NCBI GenBank assembly: GCA_905221605.1
Contig: CAJNDS010000223.1
Coordinates: 124,001-188,000, forward strand
Reading direction: 5' to 3'
Length of the DNA stretch: 64,000 nt
Source: Symbiodinium natans
Taxonomy: Eukaryota > Sar > Dinophyceae > Suessiales > Symbiodiniaceae
Each line of letters starts with the position of its first letter. The first letter of the stretch is position 1. The position numbers and the translations under genes were made by a program. The notes under the pieces were generated by a model. That model did not search any database. It was not told the origin of the DNA and worked only from the letters and a program-made list of their open reading frames with translations. Positions 28,433 through 38,200 of this stretch are shown one piece after another.

Positions 28433-29059
28433 CTAACAAGCATCAGTTCCGGCCTGCAAGGTCTCACACTTAGCGAGAAGTTCAGCAGCCTTCTTTCGCC
28501 TCTTCCTAGGAGGTAGACTTCGAATGTCTCCGAGGAGTCTGGTGATAAGGCCCGCACATGAACCTGTGGAAATTGCGTATGCCACAGCATTGCTCGATAT
28601 GCCCACCTTGCGACCCTTAGGTTGTGGTGGCGGCTCTGAGTCTGTCGAGAGTGAGTCGTCGGTGCCCGGTCCTTGTGCAGGGCTGGAGGATTGACCTGGG
28701 CCATCGGCTTCCCCCGGGCTGGGGCCGATTGTGGGACTGTCGGTCCTGTCCGCTGGGAGCATGTTTGTCTCATGTGCGGAGCTCTCTGATTCGCTCCAGT
28801 CCAGGAGCCCTTGCGCGCTCCTCGGCACTCCATGGATTCTGTCATTTGAAGAGGAACTAGCGAGCGGTGGTGGTGGGAGCTGCAATGAGGGGGGCAAAGA
28901 TGGAAGCTTCTGTTGGTTTGGGGGGGGGGTGGGGGCTTGGGGTCCTCTCTTATTTCGTGCGCTGGCTTTGGAGCTGGCTCCCCTAGGGGCCGTTGACTGC
29001 ACACAGTGGGATCTGGCCGACCAGTGCGCCTCATGGCACTGGCGTAGGCGGGGATGCAT
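28433..29059 (-). CDS. Possible 5' ORF of the LINE, Pro/Ser-rich
   Basis: 208 codons from ATG 29059, in a frame different from the polyprotein. It contains Pro-rich runs (PPPNQQKLPSLPPSLQLPPPP), acidic/Ser-rich spacers, a hydrophobic SNAVAYAISTGSCAGLITRLL segment and a basic PPRKRRKKAAELL tail. It looks more protein-like than the overlapping polyprotein frame, which is irregular and Arg/His/Cys-rich here. It would lie upstream of the polyprotein ATG (27975) as an ORF1-type product. No family recognised. Confidence 0.45.
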   Translation of the reverse strand: MHPRLRQCHEAHWSARSHCVQSTAPRGASSKASARNKRGPQAPTPPPNQQKLPSLPPSLQLPPPPLASSSSNDRIHGVPRSAQGLLDWSESESSAHETNMLPADRTDSPTIGPSPGEADGPGQSSSPAQGPGTDDSLSTDSEPPPQPKGRKVGISSNAVAYAISTGSCAGLITRLLGDIRSLPPRKRRKKAAELLAKCETLQAGTDAC

Positions 29060-29102
29060 CTGCGGCAAAGGATGACTGTGAATATCAAGTGCAGAGCGAG
29101 AT

Positions 29103-29490
29103 TCATGGTTTGTCTGAGATCAGGCTGATAAGAGTCTTTGCAAGTTGTTGCTCAAGTGCTACACACAACAACGGGAACCTGACAGAAATGATGGCCACCA
29201 GCTGAAGTCCCTGTTCTCTCGGTAGAACCTCAAGGATCGCTGGCACAAGTTCGTCTGCAGTATCCTGATTCCACAGCTGCCCTGCGAGGTCCAAGGCACT
29301 GTCAATGTCAATAGTGTCTTGACTTTTCAGCAAGCAGTCTGCAACCAGTTCCAGAGCCACAACGCGAATCTGAGTAACAGGCAGAATGGCTTCAAATGGT
29401 GAGAAGAGTACAGAAATCACCGAAGGGGCACTACGGTCAGCTAGTGGGGGCCCGCTATACGAAACGCTGAGAGCCGAGACGCTTATGATG
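29103..29490 (-). pseudogene. Helical protein fragment upstream of the LINE
   Basis: An open frame ending at 29103 with no in-frame ATG. It encodes a smooth helical sequence (VVALELVADCLLKSQDTIDI, LVPAILEVLPREQGLQLVAI) typical of a real protein, perhaps an alpha-solenoid. Its 5' end is lost in the G-rich satellite that starts near 29490. It may be the remains of an upstream ORF of the element or of a host exon. Confidence 0.35.
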
Positions 29491-29915
29491 GGTTTCAACA
29501 AGTTTCTTGGGCTTTGAAGCACGCTCTGCACGCCTTAAAAAAAAGCGGGGGGGGGTTGGGGGGGGCGCAGCCCCCCCCATCTGCAAACACAATGCTCACA
29601 CGATGTTCTTTTTCTTCAACTAGTGTCTTGGGCTTTGAAGCACACTTGGTACGGCTTGAAAGAAGCGGGGTTGGGCAGGGGTTGGGGGGGGGCTGCCCCC
29701 CCGTTTGAAACACAATGCTCACACGATGTTTTTGCACTATCTTCTTGGGCTTTGAAGCCCGCTTGGCACGGCTTAAAACAAGCGGGGGGGGGGGGGTGGG
29801 GGGGGGGGAGGGTGGGGGGGGGGGGGGTGGGGGGGGCGCAGCCTGCACGCCTTAAAAAAAGCGGGGGGGTTGGGGGGGGCGCAGCCCCCCCCATTTGCAA
29901 ACACAATGCTCGTTC
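29490..29915 (+). repeat. G-rich satellite, second block
   Basis: Three to four units of the family at 17330-19105, including long impure G runs at 29786-29840. The block ends at CAAACACAATGCTCGTTC, where an AT-rich island begins. Confidence 0.88.
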
Positions 29916-30280
29916 ATTCGTGCTTTTACAATTTACTTCGTGCGTACACGGCATTTCTTACAATTAAATAAAAGCACGAATTCAATTATTCTCTTCACTC
30001 GTGCTCACTTCGTTCACACTTTATTAATATATTATGTCAGGTTATATCTCAAGGTGAGAAAGGAAAAAGGGCCCCATAATTATAATACGAAATAGAGGTA
30101 AAGAATGCACGCTCTATTAGTATTATAATTAAGGGGGCATGAAATTTATAAGGGCCTAATAAAATACCTGCAAAATGGCCCTCATAATATTCATGCGAAA
30201 AAGGGCAATGCATTTAATATTAAATTCACGCGTAAACTTGTAATTTAATATAAAATGCATGTGCTTGAAGATTTTTTTTC
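29916..30280. other. AT-rich island with a strong hairpin
   Basis: About 365 bp far richer in A/T than anything around it, placed between two blocks of the G-rich satellite. It contains a long imperfect hairpin (30071-30138) and palindromic AT motifs (TTAATATTAA near 30217). No open frame of note. Organelle-derived DNA or a small non-autonomous transposon are both possible. Confidence 0.6.
30071..30138. other. Hairpin of about 24 bp stem in the AT-rich island
   Basis: GCCCCATAATTATAATAC and AATAGAG on the left pair with CTCTATT and GTATTATAATTAAGGGGGC on the right. The loop is about 14 nt and the small bulges are in the middle of the stem and near its base. Confidence 0.8.
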
Positions 30281-30284
30281 TCTC

Positions 30285-30515
30285 AACTCGGTTTCTTGGG
30301 CTTTGAAGGTACGGCTTAAAAGAAGCGGCGGGGGTTGGGGGTGGGCGCAGCCCCGCCTTAAAAAAAGCGGGGGGGTTGGGGGGGGGCGCAGCCCCCCCCA
30401 CCCCATTTGCAAACACAATGCTCTCACCATGTTTTTTTTCTCTCAACTCAGTTTCTTGGGCTTTGAAGCACGCTTGGTACGGCTTGAAAGAAGCGGGGGG
30501 GGTTGGGGGGAGCGC
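30285..30515 (+). repeat. G-rich satellite, third block
   Basis: Two units of the same family as 17330-19105, ending at the start of the TTTAGGG array region. Confidence 0.88.
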
Positions 30516-30567
30516 AGATTTGAGGGTCCCTTTACCTTGGGCGGGGATTTGTTTCCTTATTTTTTCG

Positions 30568-30968
30568 GGTTAAGGGTTTTAGGGTTTAGGTTTAGGGTTT
30601 AGGGTTTAGGGTTTAGGGTTTAGGGTTTAAGGTTTAGGGTTCGGGTTTAGGGTTTAGGGTTTAGGGTTTAGGGTTTAGGGTCTAGGGTCTAGGGTTTAAG
30701 GTTTTTTAGAGTTTAGGCTTTAGGGTTTAGGGTTTGGGGTTTAGGGTTTAGGTTTAGGGTTTAGGGCTTAGGGTTTGGGGTTTAGGGTTTAGGGCTTAGG
30801 GTTTGGGGTTCAGGGTTTAGGGTTGAGGGTTGAGGGTTGAGGGTTCAGGGCTCAGGGTTCAGGGTTCAGGGTTTAGGGTTTAGGGTTTAGGGTTTAGGGT
30901 TTAGGGTTTAGGGGTTTAGGGTGTAGGGTCTAGGGTCTAGGGCTTAGGGTTTAGGTTTAGGGTTTAGG
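30568..30968 (+). repeat. Interstitial TTTAGGG telomere-type array
   Basis: About 55 heptamers of TTTAGGG with variants (TTTGGGG, TCTAGGG, GTTGAGG, TTCAGGG). It is interstitial because it is flanked on both sides by long unrelated DNA, and degenerate, so an old or non-terminal site. It is followed directly by (CTTG)n. Confidence 0.93.
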
Positions 30969-31264
30969 CTTGCTTGCTTGCTTGCTTGCTTGCTTGGGCA
31001 AGATGGCCCTTCCTTTCTTCCTTCCTTTCTTCCTTCCTTTCTTCCTTCCTTTCTTCCTTCCTTGCTTCCTTCCTTTCTTCCTTCCTTCCTTTCTTCCTTC
31101 CTTCCTTCCTTCCTTTCTTCCTTCCTTCCTTCCTTTCTTCCTTCCTTCCTTCCTTCCTTTCTTCCTTTCTTCCTTCCTTCCTTCCTTCCTGCCTTCCTTT
31201 CTTTCGTCCTTCTTCCTTCCTTCCTTCCTTTCTTTCTTTCTTTCTGTCTTTCCGTCTTTCCTTC
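30968..31264 (+). repeat. CTTG and CTTC/CTTT microsatellite
   Basis: (CTTG)6-7 at 30968-30997, a short unique link, then a long CTTC/CTTT tetranucleotide tract to about 31264. All three forward frames are open as Phe/Leu/Pro/Ser repeats and are not genes. Confidence 0.95.
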
Positions 31265-31434
31265 TAAAACCTACAAGAAATAACGCTTTCTTATGAAAAT
31301 ATAGAGGGAATTAGAGTTTTTCGCACGAAAACCCACGAAAATGCATCAAATCCTTTAAAAATATAGAGGGAATGGTGGTTTTCTTAGGAAAAACCAAGAA
31401 AATCGACAAAAAAAAAGACCCCCAAAAATAGGCC
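31265..31434. other. A-rich boundary sequence, also found at 35200-35275
   Basis: Contains AAAACCAAGAAAATC, an A-run and a C-run (AAAAAGACCCCC). A similar stretch precedes the main 70-bp array at about 35205-35265. Confidence 0.6.
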
Positions 31435-33840
31435 CTCCCTTCCTATTTTGTGTGCATCTTGGGGGCCTTTCGCAACTCTTCAATTTTGCCTAGTTTGTGC
31501 ATCTTGGGGCCTTTCGCAAAGCAAGCTAATTCAAACGACTTTCCTCTTCGAGGTTTCCCATTTGGTTTGCATCTTGGTGCCTTTTTGCAGAGCAAACATA
31601 CTCAAGTACCTTTCCTCTTCGAGCTTCTCCATTTAGTGTGCATCGTGGGGCATTTCGCAAAGCAAACAATTGTATGCATCTTAGGCAAATTCAAACGCCT
31701 TTCCTCTTCGAGGTTCCCTATTTTGCGTGCATCTTGGGGCCTTTCGCAGAGCAAGCAACTTCAAACGCCTTTCCTCTTCAAGGTTTCCTATGTTGCGTGC
31801 ATCTTGGGGCGTTTCGCCGAGCAAGCAAATTTTCATTGCGGGCGCCTGGGGGGTGCACATTTCACCCGAAGACCGAAGACACATTTTGAAGACACATGGG
31901 GTTGAGGACCCCGGCCCTCCAGAGCAGACAGCGAAGACACGTGGGCGTCAGCAGACACATGTCAGGCGCAGACAGCGAAGACACGTGGGCGTCTGAAGAC
32001 ACATTCCCGGTGAAGACACGTGGCGTCGGGAATCCCGTCTGAAGAAACGTGGGCGTCAGAAGACACTTTTACCAGAATACGTAGAGCCAAGGCTAAGACC
32101 ACTCAAACAGGTGGGGACACCGCCTCCTATGCAGTGAAGACAAACAGCGTCGCGAAGATACTTCCCGCAGCCAGGTTCGGTGAAGACCCCCAGCGTCGCG
32201 AAGACACTTGGGCTGGCGAAGACACCTTCCGCAGACCGCTCCCGCGAAGACACGTGGCGTCGCGAAGACACATGGGCAAGTGAAGACACTTCCCCAAGGC
32301 AGGTCCAGCGGAGACACGTGGCGTTGCGAAGACACGTGGCGTCGTGAAGACACTTCCCTCAGACAGCTCCCCGTCCCCCCGCGCGCGCGCGCGCGTGCGC
32401 GGGGACCCAAGCTCGTCAAACCTGAACACTTCCTAAGTAGGCCTTAGCTTTAATATTCCATATTCTTTACAATTGCGCTAGGATGTGTTACTGTGTTTAT
32501 GCAGAACGTGGCGTCGCAACGTGGCGTTATACTGGCTTTACGTGGCGTCGCTGAGCCACCTGGCGTCACCGGACGTGGCGTCAAAACGTGGCGTCACTGC
32601 CTCATGTAGCGTCACGCAGACACGTGGCGTCGCAGAACCTGGCGTCAGAACGTGGCGTCACAGACTCAGGTGGCGTCATTGAGCCACCTGGCGGCGCCGG
32701 ATCGGGCGTCAAGACGTGGCGTCACTGGCTCACGTGGCATTATATAGACCCCCCAGGGTCAGATTCCGACGACAAAAAAATGCTGGCCGTGGGTGAGTCT
32801 TCTCCGTACGTGGCGTCAGTACGTGGCGTCAGAAGCTTACGTGGCGTCAGGACCCGACGTGTCGTCAAGCCAGGTGGCGTCAAAACGTGGCGTCAGGCGT
32901 AACGCACAGACGTGGCGTCACGGGACGTGGCGTCAGTACGTGGCGTCAGGGGGTCAGGGCCTGGACAGAACGTGTCGTCAAAACGTGTCTTCAGGCATCG
33001 GGCGAAATGTGCACCCCCGTGGGCGCCCGCCCTGCAAATTCAAACGTTTATCCTTTTCGAAATTTCCTATTTTGCGTGCATCTTCGGGCCTTTCACAAAG
33101 CAGGCAAATTCCAACGTCATTCCTCTTTGAGGTTTCCCATTTTGCGTGCGAAGAAAGCACGTTCAATCGCCCTTCCCCTTCGAGGTTTCCTATCTTGTGT
33201 GCATCTTGGGGCCTTTTGCAGCGCAAACAAATTCTAGCGCCCATCTTCTTCGAGGTTACCTATTTTGTGTGCATCTGGGACTTTTTGCAGTACAAGAAAA
33301 TTCAAGCACTTTTCCTCTTCGAGGTTTCCTATCTTGTGTGCATCTTGGGGCCTTTCGCAAAGCAAGCAAATTCAAACGCCCTTCCTCTTCAAAGATTCCC
33401 ATGTTGTGTGCATCTTGAAACCTTTTGCAGAGCAAGCAAACTCAAATGCCGTTACTCTTCGCGGTTTCCCATGTTGCGTTCATCCTTTCGCAGGGCAAGC
33501 AAGTTCAACGTCTTTCCTCTTTGAGGTTCTTATCATGTGTGCATGTTGGGGCCTTTCGCAATGCAAGCAAAATCAAACGACTTTCCTCTTCGAGGTTTCT
33601 TATCTTGCATGAATCTTGAGCTTTTCGCAGAGCAAGCGCCTTTTGCTCTTCGAGGTTTCCTATTTTGTGTGCATCCTGGGGCGTTTCGCAGAGTAAGCCA
33701 ATGCAAACGTCTTTCCTCTTCGAGGCTTCCAATTTTACATGAATCTTGGGGCCTTTCACAGAGCAAGAGGCTTCCTGTTTTGTGTGCATTTTGGGCCTTT
33801 CACAAAGCAACCTATCTTGTGTGCATCTTGTGGCCTTGCG
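31435..33840 (-). repeat. Left arm of ~2.4-kb inverted duplication
   Basis: Made of ~70-bp family repeats (31435-31850), GAAGACAC/ACGTGGCGTC short repeats (31860-33010) and further ~70-bp repeats (33020-33840). Reading 46350-48696 as reverse complement gives the same blocks in the same order with scattered differences. Position pairs sum to about 80,130-80,190. Confidence 0.88.
31880..33010 (+). repeat. GAAGACAC / ACGTGGCGTC short-motif satellite
   Basis: Irregular repeats with CACGTGG, GAAGACAC and ACGTGGCGTCA motifs every 10-30 bp, plus a CG-alternating tract at 32377-32403. Open frames crossing it are by-products. Confidence 0.85.
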
Positions 33841-33849
33841 CAAGAAACG

Positions 33850-35215
33850 AAGGAATGACAAGATATCTGTCCAAAATGTAAATGACCTAAGGGAAATGAC
33901 AGAAAATCTCCCAAAATGTAACGAAAGTAGGGTTTTTGCCCGCTTCTTTTAAGCCGTACCAAGCGTGCATCAAAGCCCAAGAAACGAAGGAAATGACAGG
34001 ACATCTGTCCAAAATGTAAGGCAAGTAGGGTTTTTCCCGGCTTCTTTCAAGCCATACCAAGCGTGCTTCAAAGCCCAAGAAACGAAGGAAATGACAGGAC
34101 ATCTGTCCAAAACGAAAGGAAAAGAAGGTTTTCCCTAGGACAAAGCAAGGAAAACCTAAGTGAAATGACAGGAAACCCGTCCAAAATGTAAAGAAAATAG
34201 GGTTTTCCCTATGAAAAACCAACGAAAACCTAAAGGATATCTGTCCAAAATGTAAGGAAAGTAGGGTTTTTCCCAGCTTCTTTCAAGCCGTACCAAGCGT
34301 GCTTCAAAGCCCAAGAAACGAAGGAAATGACAGGATATCTGTCCAAAACGTAAGAAAAAGAAGGTTTTCCCTAGGACAAAGCAAGGAAAACCTAAGTGAA
34401 ATGGCAGGAAATCCGTCCAAAATGTAAAGAAAATAGAGTTTTCCCTATGAAAAACCAACGAAAACCTAAGGGAAATGACAGAAAATCCCTCCAAAATGTA
34501 AGGAAAGTAGGTTTTTCCTGCTTCTTTTAAGCCGTACAAAGCGCGCTTCAAAGCCCAAGACACGAAGGAAATCACAGGACATCTGTCCAAAATGTAAGGA
34601 AAGTAGGATTTTTTCCAGCTTCTTTCAAGCCGTACCAAGCGTGCTTCAAAGCCCAAGAAACGAAGGAAATGACAGGATATCTGTCATAAACGTAAGGAAA
34701 ATAGTGTTTTCCCTAGAAAAAACCAAGGAAAACCTAAGGGGAATGACAGGAAATCCGTCCAAGATGTAAAGAAATAGAGTTTCCCTATGAACAATCAACG
34801 AAAACCTGAAGAAAATGACAGAAAATCCCTCCAAAATGTAAGGAAAGCAGGGTTTTTCACCGTTTTTTTGTAAGCCGTACCAAGCGTGCTTCAAAAGCCC
34901 AAGAAACGAAGGAAATGACGGGACATCTGTCCAAAATGTAAGGAAAGTAGGGTCTTTCCCAGCTTCTTTCAAGCCGTACCAAGCGTGCTTCAAAGCCCAA
35001 GAAACGAAGGAAATGACAGGACATCTGTCCAAAACGTAAGGAAAATAGGGTTTTCCCTAGAAAAAACCAAGGAAAACCTAAGGGAAATGACAGGAAATCC
35101 GTCCAAGATGTAAAGAAATAGAGTTTTCCCTATGAAAAACCAACGAAAACCTAAGGGAAATGACAGAACATCCCTCCAAAATGTAAGGAAAGTAGGGTTT
35201 TCCCTAGAGAAAACC
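33850..35215 (-). repeat. Tandem array of ~100-bp and ~350-bp units (TGTCCAAAATGTAAGG)
   Basis: Alternating modules: GACAGGACATCTGTCCAAAA plus TGTAAGGAAAGTAGGG, and GAAAACCTAAGGGAAATGAC. Several units also carry GCTTCTTTCAAGCCGTACCA followed by a stretch ending in CAAAGCCCAAGAAAC, which is the reverse complement of the core of the G-rich satellite. Several units repeat as blocks of about 350 bp. Confidence 0.88.
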
Positions 35216-35279
35216 AAGAAAATCAACCAAAAAAAGAGACCCCCCCAAAAAAAATACCCAAAAAAAAACTCCACCCAAT

Positions 35280-38200
35280 AGGAAGCCTCGAAGAGGAAAG
35301 ACGTTTGAATTTGCTTGCTTTGCGAAAAACGCACCAAATAGGAAACCTCGAAGAGGAAAGCCGTTTGAACTGGCTTGCTCTGCGAAACGCTCCAAGATGC
35401 ACACAAAATAGGAATCCTCCAAAAAAGAATTGAACTTGCTTGCTCAAAGGCCCCAAGATGCACACAAAAAAGGGGTCTTTGAAGAGGAAGGGTTTTTGAA
35501 TTTGCTTGCCTTTGCGAAACGCCCAAAGATGCAGACAAAATAGGAAACCTCGAAGAGGAAAGATGTTTGAAGTTGCTTGCTTTGCGAAAGGCCCAAAGAA
35601 GACGTTTGAATTTGCCTGCTCGGCGAAACCCCCCAATATGCACACAAAGTAGGAAACCTCGAAGACGAAAGGCGTTTGAACTCTTGTTTGCTCTGCAAAA
35701 GGTCCCAAGATGCACACAAAATGGAGAACCTCGAAGAGGAAAGGCGTTTGAACTCTTGCTCTGCAAAAGGCCCCAAGATGCACACCAAATGGAGAACCTC
35801 GAAGAAGAAAGGCGTTTGAGCTTGCTTGTTCTGCAAAAGGCCCCAAGATGCACACAAAATGGGAAACCTCGAAGAGGAAAGACGTTTGGGACGTTTGAAT
35901 ATGTTTGCTTTGCGAAACGCTCCAATATGCACACCTAAATATGAAACCTCGAAGAGGAAAAGCGTTTGAGTTTGCTTGCTCTGCAAAAGGCCCCAAGATG
36001 CACACAAAATAGGAATCTTTGAAGAGGAAGGGCGTTTGAATTTGCTTGCTACTGCGAAACACCCTAAGATGCACACACAATAGGAAACCTCGAAGAGGAC
36101 AGGCGATTGAATTTGCTTGCTCTGTGAAAGGCCCCGAGACGCACGCAAATAGCAAAACGCGAATAGGAAACACGTTTGAATTTGCTTGCCTTGCGAACGC
36201 CCCAAGATGCAGACAAAATAGGAAAGATGCACACAAAATAGGATACCTCGAAGAGGACCGGCGTTTGAACTTGCTTGCTCTGCGAAAGGCCCCAAGATGC
36301 ACACAAGATAGGAAACTGGAAACCTCAAAGAGAAAAGACGTTAGAAGAAGAAACGTGCTTGAATTTGCTTGCTCTGTGAAAGGCCCTAAGATGCACACAA
36401 GATAGGAAACCTCGAAGAGACAACATGTTTGAATTTGTTTCTTTTTTGAAAGGCCCCAAGATGCTTACAAGATAAGAATCCTCGAAGAGGTAAGGCATTT
36501 GAACTTGCTTGCACGCAAAAAAGGAAACCCCGAAGAGGAAGGACGTTTGAGTTTATCTGCTAAGCGCCCCAAGATGCACACAAAATAGGTAACCTCGAAG
36601 AGGAAAGGTATTTGAGTTTGTTTGCTGCACGCAACACACGAAACATCGAAGAGGAAAGCCGTTTGAACTGGCTTGCTCTGCGAAACGCCCCAAGATGCAC
36701 GCATGATAGGAACCTCGAAGAGGAATGTCGTTTGAACTTGCTTGCTCTGTGAGTTTGGAAGCCTCGAAGAGGAAAACAGGAAAGACGTTTGAATTTGCCT
36801 AAGATGCACACAATTGTTTTGCGAAATGCCCCACGATGCACACTAAATGGAGAAGCTCGAAGAGGAAAGGTACTTGAGTATGTTTGCTCTGCAAAAAGGC
36901 ACCAAGATGCAAACCAAATGGGAAACCTCGAAGAGGAAAGTCGTTTGAATTAGCGTGCTCTGCGAAAGGCCCCAAGATGCACACAAACTAGGCAAAATTG
37001 AAGAGTTGCGAAAGGCCCCCCAGATGCACACAAAATGGGAAACCTCGAAGAGGAAAGACGTTTGAATTAAGAACGTACCAAATAGGAAACCGAAGAGGAA
37101 CGGTTTTTGAATTTGCTTGCCTTTTAGGAAACATCGAAGAGGAAAGACGTTTGCATTTGCGTGCTCTGCGAAACGCCCAAAGATGCAGACAAAATAGGAA
37201 ACCTCGAAGAGGAAAGATGTTTGAAGTTGCTTGCTTTGCGAAAGGCCCAAAGAAGACGTTTGAATTTGCCTGCTCGGCGAAACCCCCCAAGATGCACACA
37301 AAGTAGGAAACCTCGAAGACGAAAGGCGTTTGAACTCTTGTTTGCTCTGCAAAAGGCCCCAAGATGCAGACAAAATGGAGAGCCTCGAAAAAGAAACGCG
37401 TTTGAACTTGCTTGCTCTGCGAAAGGCCCCATGATGCGCACAAAATGGAGAACCTCGAAAAGGAAGGGCGTTTGAATTTGCTCGCTCTGCGAAAGGCCTC
37501 AAGATGCACACAAGACAGGAAACCTCGAAGAGGAAAGACATCTGGAGTCTGAATTTGCTTGCTCTGCGAAACGCCCCAAGATGCACACAAAGAAAGGCGT
37601 TTGAACTTGATTGCTTTGTGAAAGGCCGCAAGATGCATGCAACATGGGAAGCCTCGAAGAGGAAAGACGTTTGAATTTGCTTGTTCTGCGACAGGCCGCA
37701 AGATGCACACAAGATGGGAAATGTCCGAAGAGGGAAGACGTTTGAATTTGCTTGGTTTGCGAAAGGCCCCAAGATGCACACAAAATAGGAAACCTCGAAG
37801 AGGAAAGGCGTTTGAATGCTATGGAAAAGGCCCTAAGATGCATACAAAGTAGGAACTCCGAAGAGGAACGACTTTTGAAACTGTTTGCTCCGCGAAAGGC
37901 CCCAAGATGCACGCAAGAAAGGAAAACTCCAAGAGGAAAGGCGTTTGAATTTGCTTGCTCTGCGAAGGCCCCAAGATGCACACAAGATAGGTTGCTTTGT
38001 GAAAGGCCCAAGATGCACACAAAACAGGAAGCCTTTTGCTCTGTGAAAGGCCCCAAGATCCACGTAAAATGGGAAGCTTCGAAGAGGAAAAACGTTTGCA
38101 TTGGCTTACTCTGCGAAACGCCCCAGGATGCGCACAAAAATAGGAAACCTCGATGAGGAAAGGCGCTTGCTCTGCGAAAAACTCAAGATTCACGCAAGAT

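Larger units (their letters stand above)
19500..29490 (-). mobile_element. Giant non-LTR (LINE) retroelement with accessory enzyme domains
   Basis: One minus-strand unit carrying gag-like sequence, a Tpt1-like domain, an APE-type endonuclease, reverse transcriptase, zinc fingers, an overlapping ORF and a USP-type protease, without an in-frame stop over 9.3 kb. The 5' side ends against the G-rich satellite near 29490 and the 3' side is undefined (about 19.5 kb or below). No poly-A tail or target-site duplication was identified. Intact catalytic motifs suggest recent activity. Order and strand were read directly; the element limits are estimates. Confidence 0.8.

Noticed and set aside
27976-29106. 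The first 377 codons of the full open frame as part of the LINE polyprotein
   Set aside because: Composition is irregular (His, Cys, Arg-rich) and another frame there looks more like protein; the start at 27975 is preferred.
30970-31296. Phe/Leu/Pro/Ser-rich frames resembling membrane proteins
   Set aside because: Translations of a CTTC/CTTT microsatellite.
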